A DNA stretch of 64,000 bases from Lasiosphaeris hirsuta (GCA_030549175.1 JAUKUA010000004.1:496001-560000); one strand, 5' to 3'; numbered from the stretch's first letter, positions 35,201-48,170 are shown. The notes: generated by a model not told the origin, from the letters alone. Made by a program: numbers and translations.

Positions 35201-38006
35201 ATGGCACAGGCTCAGCCAGATTCCCCCGCCCGGGACCCCATATCCCCAACGGACAATGCTGGCGGCCAGCAGAGCATATGGCGCCGCTTTTTTATGCGGG
35301 ACAAGGACAACAACAACAACAACAACAACAACAACGTGGGTTCTGGGCAAGCAGATGCCTCCCCGAGAGGGTTGGACCAGCAGGACGACACGAAAGCCGG
35401 CCTCATACGACGAGTTTCGAGAAAAGTGGTTCCAGGTCTGCCAAGAGCCCAGACATTCAAGAGGCAGCAATCCGAGCTACGGGACAACCTGGAACCCGTG
35501 CAGCCTACCCCCGCTGAGCGGAGGGCTGTCTCCATGGACAGACGTTTGCATGCTACCAACAGCGCATATTCTCAGTCCAACCCCCGAACCAGCGCGCCAG
35601 ATTTCTTGAGCCGCTCCTTTAGTGCTACCGCTTCTGTCCCATCGTTGCCCACAAGCCCGGTGGAAGATTCCGTGCTTGATGACATTGGAAAGCTACATGA
35701 GCTAGACCACGACCAGGAGGAAGAGGACATGGAAGACCTAGATGATCATGTTCTGGATGCCATGTCCAACCATGAGCATGACACACACTCCATGACCACT
35801 TCACAGTACGATTCCATGATACACGAGGAACTGGAGAGGATATGGATCCTCAACTTGTCTATGCACTTCCGCGATAAATCTAAGCGGGAGAAGTTTTTTG
35901 TGACATACCGGGAGCATGAGACCCTCTGGCGACGGGTGACCGTCTCTCTGGACTACCGGAACGCCCCCGAAAACTCACTCGAACTGGAGCTAGTCCATAC
36001 AAAGTTCCAGCGCGATAAAAGCGCCAAGATATACGAGGCGATTCGGGAGAGCTTGAACGACATTCAGTTCTACGATACCGTCACCAATCTGAAGTTGCAG
36101 ACGACGGACGGGAGGCTGCATGTTCACGTCGTCGAGGATGTCAATGTGCGTTGCCACGTGTACAGCATCTCCCCCGCTGCTGTGTGCTGACCAAAAGCTA
36201 CAGGAAATTGTCAACTACCCCACAATTCGCATGATCCAGCATATGAGATGTCGTCGAGTCAAAGAAAGCGAGCTCGAGTTCGATTCTCACATGTCAGGGT
36301 TTGTGTACAAGGTCCGCGTGAACAATCAGATGCTCATCAAAAAAGAAATCCCCGGTCCCGACACTGTTGACGAATTTCTCTACGAAATCAATGCCCTCAA
36401 TCGATTGCGCTTTGCAGAGAACGTCATTCAGTTTTACGGCGTCGTCGTTGACGACAAGGAAGAATACATCAAGGGACTTCTCATCAGCTTTGCCGACCAA
36501 GGGGCGCTCATCGATGTCATCTACGATCACAATCACACGCTTCCCTGGTCGATACGCGAGAAGTGGGCACGGCAGATTGTCAACGGTCTTGCCGAGATTC
36601 ACGAGGCAGGTTTCGTCCAGGGCGATTTCACCTTGTCTAACATTGTCATCAATGACGAGAACGATGCCAAGATCATCGATATCAATCGACGGGGTTGTCC
36701 GGTAGGCTGGGAGCCGCCGGAGGCGACACCGCTAATTGAGAGCAATCAGCGGATATCCATGTACATTGGGGTCAAATCTGACCTCTACCAGCTGGGTATG
36801 GTCCTCTGGGCCCTTGCGACGCAGGAAGACGAACCGGAAAACCACGGCCGCCCCTTACGTATCCCTACCGACGTCAAGGTTCCGATGTGGTACCGGCAGA
36901 TTGTTGCGATTTGTCTGAGCGAAGACCCGCGCCGCCGTCTCCAAGCTCTGCAACTTGCATCCATGTTCCCAGATCCTCTGGAGGAAAGCCAATATGGCCC
37001 CCCGAACGGGTCGTCGTTGTCAGTCGACGACAGACACTCACAACAAGAGTTTGGGACCGAGAGTTTCAACGCTAGCGCGCCACGAATCAAAACTGTTGCC
37101 CCGCCTAGCGAATGGTCATACCTTGGATGGGGCAACCCGCAATTCCCGGCAACAGAGGATCTGTTCTACTACCCAACCAGGGGAAGGTCACCGCCATCTC
37201 CGATGCCGAGCAATCACGGCGAGTATGATGCTGCAGGGTACGGCCAACGACTACGCCCCTGGTCAGAGAACCAGCGTAGCGCACTCACAGCGCCGTCCGT
37301 CAGTGATGTGCCGCCTAGCGAGTTGGAGCCTGAATCGGAGGCGGCCTTCCAGACGAGGGATGAGCCGCAGCATGGCGACGATGAAAGAAGGCCTCGAGGG
37401 CCGACGATTTCCCTGGCAGGAGTAGAGGGTAATTTGGCTGTATTTTCGGAGCACGTCCAGACACAGCCTGCGACGGAGAAAACACACAAACCGTTGAACC
37501 CTGGTCTCAGCATATTCGCCGATGCGGCGATCACGGGGAACACAGAACCCGGGGCCCTAGGAGACGGCAGAAAAGATGCTTCGGACTCGACGCCTACCCC
37601 ACATGCCAGCTCGATCACCGGATCGGATGTAATAACGGCGCAGCCACACGGAGAGCATGGTGAAAAGGGAACAGGGGACGGGCTTAGAGAGAGAAATGCG
37701 TATCTTACGGCCACCCCACAGAAATTCGAGGAGGGAGCTTCAGATACAACCAGCGAGATGAGGCCATCGACATCGTTTTCAAGTTCGAGAGCAACCTCGA
37801 GCTCAACGCCCACGCGTGGGATTCCAGACGACCTCAAGGGGATTGGTTCGGCATACGACCTAGGCCTGGACCAGAGACAAGACTCAATGACGCTCGAGGA
37901 TGATATTGGCATGGATATTGGAGATCCAACGGCCGACCAACCACCGCCACACCTTGACCGACAGGATGCTGTAACTGGAGTGAGCGCAGTGACGAAAACG
38001 GAATGA
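35201..38006 (+). CDS. Atypical protein kinase-like protein with long disordered flanks, 915 aa
   Basis: Two exons: 35201-36145 and 36204-38006. The first ~200 residues are disordered and include a 9-Asn tract and acidic stretches. A middle domain follows (about residues 205-330, HEELERIWILNLSMHFRDKS), rich in charged residues and probably folded. The kinase-like domain spans about residues 335-590. Lys361/362 (MLIKKE) stands at the ATP-anchoring position. The catalytic loop reads VQGDFTLSN: Asp456 and Asn461 are kept, but the HRD His-Arg is replaced by Gln-Gly. The DFG motif is DIN with Asp474 kept. The glycine loop is weak (MSGFVYKV). Activity is therefore uncertain: it may be a pseudokinase or a divergent kinase. 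The C-terminal ~300 residues are Ser/Thr/Pro-rich. Confidence 0.85.
35309..35335 (+). repeat. (AAC)9 trinucleotide repeat encoding polyasparagine
   Basis: Nine consecutive AAC codons encode a pure Asn run early in the kinase-like protein. All codons are identical, so the tract is likely to vary in length between strains. Confidence 0.95.
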
Positions 38007-40422
38007 AATGAGTGAGATGAGACCCATGTGCCATGTATATCGTCTTTTTCTTCCCAGTTTCTTATATTTTGCGTCTTCATTTGCTCATAACGACCGTTTC
38101 ATGTATATCCCCGATGATTGCAGAGACTTTTTATGTTCCTTTTATATGAAGACAAATTTGGCGCAAGCGCAATGGTCGTTTTCTATCATGGGCGGCATTT
38201 TGGCTTAGGTTGAGAAGGCGAGCGCACAGGATGGCTTGTCGGTGGTTTGGGTGGCTTTTTATCGAATTTTGGTTCGGGGTGGCATTCTGCTCGCACAAGC
38301 ATTTCAAGCCTAGGGCAGTTAGTAAAAAGGAGTTCCGTGTATCTATCTATAATCGCGTGCGTTTGACGTTCAGCCGAAAGGACGGACGGAGGCATGTCTC
38401 TACGTTTTTGTGTTGCCGGTGAACCCTATAAGCTCAGGCTGAAGAAGCAATTCGTCTGGGTAATATAAGTAATGGTTATTATGATGAGTTAGCTCGGCCT
38501 TCTTTTGAGAACGTTGATATTGTCCCCAAGTGCTCTCTGACGGCTGGAGGCGGGTAAGTTTGCCGCCGGCGGGTGTGGCGCACATGAGTTCATGCAAGAG
38601 GTATTCCAGAAGCCTTCCTAAACTAGATTGGATGTGGGTTGGGGTACCGGCACTCCTCTTGTGGGTAGACACAGTGTCATTGATTGAGAAAGTGAGGAGT
38701 TTGCCACTGTGTCAAAAGAGCCGCCGAGCTTGTCGTTGTGGGCAAATCGAGAAAATCAACAAACGCAGAGCACATGGTATTAGGAATCGAATCATCGAGA
38801 CACCTACAATCTGGCGAACACGTCATTTGTATATGACATACACATCGAGGCTGATAATCGGGAAGGATCGAGGATTGGCATGTTCGTCACTACGGCTTCA
38901 CATCCACGCACTAGCGATGAACCGAGGCACCGACTCGATAACAAGCGTCGATTGCATCGCGGGGCCTGTCGTAAATACTACGATGGAGGGTGGAGAAGGG
39001 TGTTGGGGACGAGAAAAATCAGGAATGCGCCCACTCGTCAGGCCAGTCCATAAGGGGTCGAAGGAATCCAGCGAATGCGCCGAGAACGCGTCGAGTGCGG
39101 CCCCATTTCCATCTCCTTTTCGTCTCTGCACAGGATTGCCCCTGGCTTGAAATAGGACGGAGCCGGAAGGGGCTTGTAGGCGTCCATTCCCGCCGGGCAG
39201 TCGAGACGCCATCGGGGGCGGGCCGGGTGTAAGGTTTTCCTCAGAGCAGGTTTTTCTTTTGGAGGAGATGACGGCGCTAGGGGCCTTTTTTGCTGACTTC
39301 GGCTAGACTGACCTGGGCAAACTTGAAATAAGGAGGTAAGTGGAGTGCAAAATCACTACGGACTGGCACCAGCTGATCTATCGCGCGCATCGCATTCTAA
39401 GCTTACATCTGAAGGATATATCTCGTAACGTTCACCATGACACTTTTTGACATTGTGGAATTGACGCGTGAAGCCGCCAGTACCTCACACTTGTTCGAGG
39501 GCTGCGATCAGATGTGGGGCTGTTCCATGCGACTTGGGATGATTGACGGGTGGGTCCTGACTGGTGGCAGGCCATTCATTGGCAAATCGGTGCCTGGACC
39601 TGCTTTTCGTTGCGACCAATCGAAAGGCTTGGGTATGCAAACGCCTCCCCAACACTTTGCTCAACAAAAAGGTTGCGACGGCAAAATTGCACCGCCAGCC
39701 CAGCCGACAGCGGCCAGAGAGCTGTCGACTTGCTTGTGAAGATGGCAATGGCGCAATCCACATGCCACGACCGGCCGAGGCCGAATTCGCTGATGCAATT
39801 ATGATGCGAAGGACGCAGCAGGCCCTCCCTTGGTCCCTCACCTGGGCCCATCCATTCTCCCAATCATGCCGTATCATCCCGTAGCTTGCTAGCCTGACCG
39901 CGATATCATTGAGCTAGATGCCAAGCCAAGCAGCTCAGCAGTGACGAATTCCGCCCCAACGGTAGCCACTGCCTCCCTCTCGCTCTCCCAGTCTCCCTCG
40001 CTCAGCGGTCTCAACCATTGCAGGGAGGCGAAAAAGACACTGAAGCCCCTCGCAGCCAGCCCCCTGTTGCCCCCGTCTGCTAGTGGTACCCGCATACCAA
40101 CCAGGCCAAGACGCGCATCTCTCAAACACAGGTACCTTATGTACAGGGGCTCCTCTCACCCATTCGCTCCCCCGCCTAAACCCACCTACTGCCAACTTAG
40201 ACCCTAGTTGCTTTGTTTCTTATAAAACTTTCGTCTGCCCCAGCCGCTCTCTGACCCTGCCTCATTCCTCTGTTTGTTCCCAACTCTACCATCCCGGCGT
40301 CTTCCCCTCCAACGAACTCGATATTGGGAAGCGGAACATTGGCGACATACAATTGACAGCGCCGACAAGCCGTCCTAATATTGCTCGCTAGGAGCCGCAC
40401 GCCCCCGTGCAACAGCCTCGCC
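38007..40422. other. Gene-free intergenic region (2.4 kb) upstream of the desaturase gene
   Basis: Only short unrelated frames occur here. The distal part probably holds the 3' end of the kinase transcript. The last 220 bp contain a TATA-like element followed by pyrimidine-rich tracts and probably form the desaturase promoter and leader. Confidence 0.5.
40221..40227 (+). promoter_or_regulatory. Probable TATA box of the delta-9 desaturase gene
   Basis: The sequence TATAAAA lies about 200 bp before the desaturase start codon and is followed by C/T-rich tracts that commonly mark fungal transcription starts. This is positional inference. Confidence 0.5.
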
Positions 40423-42082
40423 ATGGCGTCCTCCTCCTCGGCGGCCATCCCGGCCCCGGTTCAGGTCCAATCCGAAGCCTTCCCCGACGGCACCACAGAC
40501 CACATCCCCCTCCGCGGCAGAAAGTACGATATCCGGAAGCCTCACATTTCGGACCAGCCGATTACACTCAAGAACTGGCGTCAGTACCTCCTCGCCAACC
40601 GAAACCACGCATCTATTTACTGACTTGGTGCCATGTATAGACCAGCATGTCCACTGGCTAAACACTACCTTGATCCTGATCGTCCCGGCTATTGGACTGG
40701 TGTCGATGTACTGGGTGCCTCTGTACACGAAGACAGCTCTTTTCTCGATTGCCTACTATTTCTTTGCTGGACTTGGAATCAGTACGTTCGCCAATGAGCT
40801 CAAACATTTGCTTACCAGTACTAACACCTGACAGCTGCTGGCTACCACCGCCTCTGGGCTCACACTAGCTACAAGGCCACAACGCCACTGAAGGTCTTCC
40901 TTGCAGCCGGTGGCGCTGCCGCGGTCGAGGGTAGCGCACGATGGTGGTCAAGGTAAGGCGCAACAGAACGCGCCATATCCAAGTGTGCATGCTGATATAT
41001 AATAGGGAACATCGTGCCCACCACCGTTACACCGACACGGAGAAGGACCCCTACTCTGTTCGCAAGGGTCTTCTTTACAGCCACATAGGATGGATGGTCA
41101 TCAAGCAAAATCCCCGCAGAGTCGGCCGGACCGACATCAGCGATCTCAACGAGGATCCTATCGTCGTATGGCAGCACAAGAATTACCTCAAGTGTGTCAT
41201 CACCATGGCCTTGATTGTGCCCACCCTTATCTGCGGCTTCGGATGGGGCGATTTCCTCGGTGGTTTCGTCTACGCCGGAATTCTCAGAATCTTTTTCGTC
41301 CAGCAGGCCACCTTCTGTGTCAACAGCTTGGCCCATTGGCTCGGTGACCAGCCTTTTGACGACCGCAACTCGCCCAGAGATCACGTCATCACGGCTCTTG
41401 TCACCCTCGGCGAGGGATACCACAACTTCCACCACGAGTTCCCCAGCGATTTCCGCAACGCCATTGAGTGGTGGCAATACGACCCCACCAAGTGGGCCAT
41501 CTGGGTCTGGAAGCAGCTTGGCTTTGCCTACAACCTCAAGACCTTCCCTCAGAACGAGATCGAGAAGGGTCGTCTCCAGCAGCTGCAGAAGAAGCTTGAC
41601 CAGAAGCGCTCCGTCCTCGACTGGGGCATTCCCCTTGAGAACCTCCCTGTTGTCAGCTGGGACGATTTTGTCGCCGAGTCCAAGAACGGAAAGCCTTGGA
41701 TTGCTATCGCCGGTGTTATTCACGATGTAGGCGAGTTTATTGCCAACCACCCTGGTGGCAAGGCTTTGATCACCTCGGGCATTGGCAAGGATGCGACTGC
41801 GATCTTCAACGGTGGAGTGTACAAGTAAGCAATGCCTCGGCCATTTTCTCAATTTTGTTTGCTAACCAAAATTGCAGCCATTCCAATGCTGCCCATAACC
41901 TTCTCTCCACCATGAGAGTTGGTGTCCTCCGCGGAGGCTGCGAGGTGGAGATCTGGAAGCGCGCCCAGTCCGAGAATAAGGACGTCGCCACTATCAGGGA
42001 CTCCAGCGGCCAGCGCATTGTCCGTGCAGGCACCCAAGTCACCCGTATCGACCAGCCGGTCGCCACTGCCGATGCTGCATAA
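40423..42082 (+). CDS. OLE1: Stearoyl-CoA delta-9 fatty acid desaturase with C-terminal cytochrome b5 domain (Ole1), 479 aa
   Basis: This endoplasmic-reticulum enzyme introduces the delta-9 double bond into palmitoyl- and stearoyl-CoA to make palmitoleate and oleate. Exons: 40423-40579, 40641-40781, 40835-40952, 41006-41824 and 41878-42082. Hydrophobic segments flank the three His boxes that hold the di-iron centre: [17 protein letters not shown] (after an exon junction) and [14 protein letters not shown]. The C-terminal fused cytochrome b5 domain contains the haem ligand motif HPGGKALI, followed after the last intron by [16 protein letters not shown]. This built-in electron donor is typical of fungal Ole1. 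The first intron has an unusual donor (GTCAGT) that joins NW to HQHVHWLN. Length is normal for the family. Confidence 0.96.
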
Positions 42083-42813
42083 GCCATAAACTACCTAAAC
42101 CTTTTAGGAGCTCGGATGCGTTGAGTTTAGACCGTTCGACTTCATGTCATAACACCACATTGCACGATGCGGGGACACTCGTTGCTCTTCTGCAGCCATA
42201 GCCGCCGAACCGAGGAAGCAAATAATTCCGCATGACGATGATGGTCGGTTGGGAGGAGCTTGGATGCCGAAGGGACCCTATCTCCCGAAGTTTGGCATCC
42301 CGTGCACCCCACGAATCAGTCCCTCACAGATTTGAAATTACAGGCGTTAAAGTGAGATATTGGACTTAAAAGGCGGTGGGGTTTCTGCTCCTTACAGTTT
42401 GGTTGTGGGAGTGTGTGTGTGCATGGTTTTAACGTCTTGATGAAGGGGGCTGTATGTTGAAAAGGCGGGTGCTGTTCCATAGCGAACAAAGCAAAACAAG
42501 AAAAATTATTCATCTCAAGAAGATATCATACAGGTTGTACATGCAATACGCGTCATTGTAAAATTCTTGCTGCTGAATTGAGCATGACCTCTTGTGAGCC
42601 TTTCTGATACAACCGATGTCTAAAGAATATATGTGAGATTAGAGACAACCGACCCTGGATGTCGTTTCTCAACTTGACTGCTATCGCGAATAACCCTTCC
42701 TAGTAGTCTAAGGAGCAACATCAGGCTCAAGAGCCCCAGGTCACACAAAAGGTACAACTTACACTAGTTCCCACTCGTATCGGCACAGTACCTCAAAAAG
42801 GAGATGAGCACAG
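42083..42813. other. Intergenic region after the desaturase gene; no gene seen
   Basis: This contains the presumed desaturase 3' UTR and AT-rich sequence with many short frames. Minus-strand sequence near 42764-42813 may be the decayed continuation of the HET relic, but it cannot be read in a single frame. Confidence 0.4.
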
Positions 42814-43264
42814 CTACGAGATCATGAAAATTAACCAAGATTCCCATTTCATGTCTATTATCATTGACCGAGTGGTGGGTATGAGTGGAGGAAGTTTGTG
42901 AGGATTGTGTTGGGAATACTGGCGGGCGAGGAGATTCCAATAGACGGCAACCTCTTCCGCATTCCCTCTCAGATTTTCGATGGATATTTTGAGAGCCAAG
43001 TTGAAATTCTCCCAACCGTACCGCACCTCGGAGGTCGGTAGAGGGTGGAAGCAGTCCTCAGACCGCCTTTGTGAGAAACATGTTCAATGACTGTGTAGCT
43101 GTGACAGCATCCTGGAATGTCTTTGGGAGTTCTTGGTACGGGGCATTCTGCCAGAGCTGGTCGTAGTTATGCCAGGTGAGCCTTGGTGGTTTTGTATTGC
43201 CCCAGCAGTGACTCGAGGTTACGTAGGGTGGGTAAACCCGATGATTGGAAGCGGGCCTACACAA
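42814..43264 (-). pseudogene. Heterokaryon-incompatibility (HET) domain relic
   Basis: The minus-strand frame 43264-43058 reads PPYVTSSHCWGNTKPPRLTW and later LPKTFQDAVTATQSL. These match the start of the HET domain (normally a Y-V-x-L-S-H-C-W-G block and then a L-P-x-T-F-x-D-A block). The core block with Leu-Trp-Ile-Asp-Ser that should follow is missing; the frame instead stops after FLTKAV. A second minus-strand frame (43026-42814) contains VRYGWENFNLALKISIENLR and VYWNLLARQYSQHNPHKLPP. These resemble the region after the HET core, where Trp, a Tyr-Ser pair and a Lys-Leu-Pro block occur. This looks like a HET gene with an internal deletion. In intact HET genes the domain triggers cell death on contact with nonself partners; this copy cannot make a full domain. 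Confidence 0.7.
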
Positions 43265-44254
43265 AGTAATGATGATCAGTATCGGTATGGCATAAAGCTT
43301 CAGATTGGGTTTCTATTTCCAGACAAAATCATACCAAGCGGGGACGACAAGGTCAAAAATAGAACGATGAGTGGGACAGCGTGGATCGTGTCTTGGGTAT
43401 CGGTCAAATTTTCGACAAAAATACAGGCGCTTCACACTCGCTGAAAGGGGCTCATGGTCCGGATCCGATGACCGTATCTGGGCGCCGACAACAAGCGGCT
43501 CGCCGTCCCCATAGCAAATGTCCATCAGCCGATGATGATGGTCCTCGACATGTGCCTCAGGGGGAAAGCCCATGGGCGTAGTGCTTCAAGACGACACGCC
43601 TGAACAGAGCACACGTTCAACACCCACTCTCGGCTGAGCCTTCTAATTCTCGAAATGGTTTTTTTAGGGGTGAACTACATCACTAGCCAAGGTTTGAGGA
43701 TAGCCAGAGAAGAGTGGGAAAACATAATCGAAGCAGATCTTGCAAACCATACCCCTTCATACTTAGGGGGTAAACATCACAGCAACAACCCCTGATACCA
43801 TCAACACGCTCAAGCCCCTAGGGTTTTGCCCCCGGAAAGAGAAGATATACTCGCTTGATATTTTCTACCGGGAAGCTAACATCTACCGTTACCCTCCCCG
43901 CCCACTGTGGCAACTAGCACGAGGCAATGCCGACTAAATCGGCCCCATTCAGGCAGCTAGAGCCCCCTAAACCGCAGGCAAAAGCCTTTTCAGTCCCCTT
44001 GGCGTGATAATCCTTTGCTGTCCACCAACTCAAGTATCGGACTACAAAATTTTGCTCATCCTCCACACCATGCTGGCTAAAGTGTCGTCTAACTGCTCAC
44101 ATAAACCATATCTACATTCATTGCTGCTCCTGCCTCATATCATGCCTAGCTTTGGGCTCAATCCCATCCTATGTCTAGGTGCATAAAGAAATGCACAGCC
44201 CCGTTGACCAAACTGTGATTCCCACCCTCCTAAACTCGCGAGCTTCGAATCCTC
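43265..44254. other. Region upstream of the HET relic; no intact gene seen
   Basis: A minus-strand frame at 43573-43313 may be further decayed upstream sequence of the HET relic, but I cannot match it to a domain. The rest, up to the 3' end of the importin gene, has no recognisable gene or RNA. Confidence 0.4.
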
Positions 44255-47200
44255 CTAGCCCTCAAAGTGAAAACGGGCCGCTTCTAGCTGCCCGAGACCA
44301 TCTCTCGGCGCCACGTACCGACGACGATACGTGTTGGTAAAGTCCTGCAGCAGGGAACGGATCGTCCTGAAATCCGACGAGTCACCTCCCAGCTTCTCTC
44401 TTATCTTTGTGATCAAGCGGTTGGCCTCTGCAACAGAAATGGTCCCTTGCGGCATCATGTGGATTGTCCGCTCTACCCACTGCGTCGTTTCTGCCGGAAG
44501 AAGCTCAAACATAGACAGCAACACGGCGCTGCCATCTGCAAAGCAATCGCGCGGGAACGTCATCATCATACCCGTCAGCGTCTGCTTGATCAGCGCCTCG
44601 CCTTGAACCAGCAGAAGCTGCTTGACAATGTGGCGAAGCTGAACATTGGCTTCTGCCACCTGGTCGCCAGACCCGGCAGGGTTTGTGCCAGCGTAGGTGA
44701 GGAGGTCCCTAAGGTAATGGAGAACCGCGGATATTGGCTCTTGCTTTTCTAGTCCCAGGGCAGAGATGGCAGCCTGGAAGATGGGCGTGAACAGCACCGA
44801 CGGGATCAGTCTGTGCGGGTAATATAGAAGGGCGTCGATCAGGAGCCGGTAAAAGTCTTCGATAACGTCAGGAAGGTCGATTGGCTTCAAGTCGCTCATA
44901 ATGCGAAGCATCGCCGTAGCCTGCGCCTCAAAAAACACGTAAATATTCTCCGCAATCGTGTCGTCCACCTGCTCGCGATCTTCGGAGAACTCGCGCAGGA
45001 TGGCGCTTGTGGCCCACAGGAAACATCCTTGCTTCGAGTTCGCGAAACCTTGGGCCAAGTTGTTAGCCAGAATACCCAGTAGAGGTGTCATGGCGGTCCT
45101 GTAGGAAATGACCATGAATCGCCAGCTCCGGCAGACCCTCTCGCAAATGGGTATGAAACTTATAAATGTTTCCAGGATCTTTGAGAGAACTGGAAACACT
45201 TCCTGCCAGTACTTCACCGCAGGATTTTCCGAGGTGCTGGGCACATATGGCACCACATGCTGGGCAAAATGAGTAAGGAGGTTGATGTGGTCTGCAATAA
45301 CAAGTTAGCTGAGGCATGTCTGCGGGCAAAAGAATGGGGCCACAAACCGGCAAGATCCAATTTATCCTTGTCAGTAGTGGCTGTGTTTGCTTTGGTCATC
45401 AACCGATTGACCAGAGGATCACAATAGAGCTTCAGTAGACTGTACACATCCTCGGCCTTTTGTGCTCCAACGACGACCGCCACGCCCTCTGTGACTTCTT
45501 CCTTGCTGGGCTCGGGAAGCTTGTCGAGGATCTGATCGTAGAAAACTTGAAGTTCGAAAACCTGAGAATCCATAAGGCTCTTGCAGTCAACACAGAAGTA
45601 TTTAAACGCTTGAGCCGCAGCACGGAGGATCTCTTGTGACTCGGACTGGAAAGATGCAATGATGTAGGAAAACTGCGGCTCGAGGAGGTCGGAATGTGCC
45701 GAGGTCCATTCTGTGTAGCGGCCAAAGACCATGATAGCAGCGAACCGTAGCTTCTCATTGTTGACAGGGATCTGGACCAACAGAGGCATTATCTGAGGCA
45801 AGATGTTGTTTTCCGTCTTGTCGACCATGCGACCCATGGCTCGCATTGCGAAAAGGGGGGCCTCGAGTGATTGCCAATGCGGGACCGCCGTCGGGGTGGC
45901 TTGTCCGCCATATGTTTGACGCCAGAGCTTGATGGCGTTGAGCACCTTGGTGAGACAGTCTGACACGCCCATGACTTCGCATGCATCCTTCAGAGTGTCG
46001 CCCATCAAGTGGCGGAACTCGCGGAACTTTTCTTCCAGCTCCCGGTCGCCGTCGAAGAGATCAATCTCGTTCGGGTCGTCCGAGGGAGGATATTCGAGGT
46101 GCTTAAGAAGAATGTCAACTAGCTTTGTGAAGACTTCGACAAGCTGGAGCCTAGCCTCGATATAGGTACCTAGGGTGAGGTATTGCTTCAATTCATACCA
46201 AAACCCGAATGTATACTGGATGACGTCTCTGTCCTTGTCTCTCGCGCAACACTCGAGGAGGGCGTCAACGAGAGGAAGGAAAGTCTGCGGCGATCGAGCG
46301 ACGCCCAGAGTCCACGAGTCGCCGGCGTCCGCAAACACCCTTGTAATGGCCTTGAACCCCTCGATATCGTCCTCGTCGACCATGGCTTGAATGCGGGGCC
46401 TCAGCTCGAGCACCCGAGGGAGGAGGACCCGGATGGTGTCGATGCTTTCGTCAACATCCTTTGTTTCCCGACACATGACACCAAGGCACTCAGCGGCCGC
46501 CGTCAGAGAGTTGTCATCGGTCAACCCGTGCATCACGGCGTTCAACAGGGGGGAGTTAGCGATAACGCTGACGGGAACCTCGCGAAGCCAAGAAGTGATG
46601 CACTCAAAAAGCTGAGGATTGGTTGCGGCGGCAGCTGGCAAACGGTCAATATGAGTTTGCGCAACTTTAGAGCAGTAGGGAGGCGGTTGCTTACCAGATG
46701 ATTGAGAGTAGTTGATGAGCAGCTGGACAACCTGCTCGGCATTGTCACCGAGCAGCTCCGACGTTCTCTGCGCAAGGTCTTCTTCCTGTAACGATCGAAT
46801 TAGAGATTGATCCTAGGCCGGAAATGCCAAGAGGGAACGCCGAGGTGTAGGTGAGGGCGTATCGCGACATATCGATCCACATACAGACAGGGTGATTTTG
46901 CGACCTTCTGTGACCTCCTCGGGAAGCACTCGTAAAAAGTCCAATATGCAGGCATGGCTCGCGACGTCATTTCCAAGGCCCTCGACAACCGAAGGCAGGA
47001 CATCCTTCCAGGTCTGCATCTGGATGGCCAGGATGGCCAGACATACGCAAAGCTGAACCCTCACAGGCTTTGGGCCGGGCGCAAACTTCTTGAGGAGGAG
47101 CAGTAACTGGTTGCGTAAGGCGGGAAGATCGTGCAGGGAAATCTGTGCCAAGTCGTACGTGATCTTTGTTTCGGCAAGTCAGTATCGTGCCCATCTGCTC

Positions 47201-47511
47201 GGAGCTGGCTGGTGTGGTCCACCGTGGTATACCTTTCCCTTCAGGGTGGTTGCTGCGAAGAGCTGCGCTTCAGCTTCGGTCGAGGATTGCAGGATGGTTA
47301 TCGTGTGCGTCCATGCAGCATTCTGTGGGGTGCATCAGCAACGGGTCCTGGTCAACACGGGGGTTCAGGGGCGCGGACATACCGACTTCTGGAACTTGGA
47401 CAAGTAGTCCATGGCGGCCTTCTTCTTGTCGGTATCCCCACTTCGCATGGTCAACATGGCCTGGAGGACGGTGGGGACGGTGAAGTCCCCGTGGACGCCA
47501 TTGGAAGCCAT
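44255..47511 (-). CDS. MTR10: Karyopherin Mtr10 / transportin-SR (importin-beta family), 970 aa
   Basis: This nuclear transport receptor imports SR-type mRNA-binding proteins (such as yeast Npl3) and is also linked to tRNA traffic between nucleus and cytoplasm. Exons on the minus strand: 47383-47511, 47233-47322, 46885-47163, 46695-46785, 45348-46634 and 44255-45291. The N terminus (VPTVLQAMLTMRSGDTDKKK, then LQSSTEAEAQLFAATTLKGK) is the importin-beta N-terminal, Ran-binding region. The rest is a chain of HEAT-like helices, with blocks such as FECITSWLREVPVSVIANSP and LFDGDRELEEKFREFRHLMG typical of the Mtr10/transportin-3 branch. The C terminus (TNTYRRRYVAPRDGLGQLEA) also fits. Introns are concentrated at the 5' end. 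It diverges from the SmE gene. Confidence 0.95.
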
Positions 47512-48170
47512 TCTGGGCGATGGTAGCAGCGTTGCAAGAGGGAGCCAGTGCAGGGCAGAGGATAAAATGCGCCTCTGGTGGTTGTGCCGTTGGCGTTGCG
47601 AAGCGTGGGATCGGCGAGCCCCTCCCCTCTAGGTCGCGTCACTTGAATCGCGGGGGTAATCAATGGACGGATGGATCAGATGTATTGATCGCGAAATCGT
47701 GGAGCTGGGGGAAAGCTCAACGGCGGGGCACGCTTCAACAAGAACGCAGCTGGCTGGGTGCTGTGAGCGCGCGGTCGGTTGAGATGTAGGATTTCAATGT
47801 GGTGAAGGCGGCAGCTGCCCTGGCCTTGGGGAAAATAATGGAATGACAATGAAAGCAAAACGTCAGGCAGCCTTGACACCGCCCCGCCCAGTTGTCCCTC
47901 CAAACTTCAAGCACATGTGGGTCCGTGAGGCTCTGACAGCCGGCGGGGTGCTGTGGCTTGAAATCCTTCAATCGGTGGTTGAGCACGGGCCTTTCCCGGC
48001 CGCTCTGATTTCTGCCGAGACGCTGAGCAGCAAACTCACGTCACGTCTCAGCGCGTGCGACAAGACGACCAGACGACTAATCCGCAGACGACCTCCTACC
48101 AAGCGCCCAGCAATAGCAACCGGCAACCACACACCCTCAAACACCCCCCCCCCCCAACCAACCGATCGCA
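47512..48170. promoter_or_regulatory. Divergent promoter region between MTR10 and SmE genes
   Basis: This 659-bp interval separates two divergent start codons and contains no recognised gene. A run of C residues (about 48144-48155) lies roughly 15 bp before the SmE start and would be in its leader. Confidence 0.5.

Noticed and set aside
38530..39150. 206-codon plus-strand open frame upstream of the desaturase
   Set aside because: No domain, mixed composition and no splice or conservation signal; it is probably chance in intergenic DNA.
44240..44255. TTCGAATCC, resembling a tRNA B box
   Set aside because: There is no A box or acceptor stem upstream on either strand; it lies in the 3' UTR of the importin gene.
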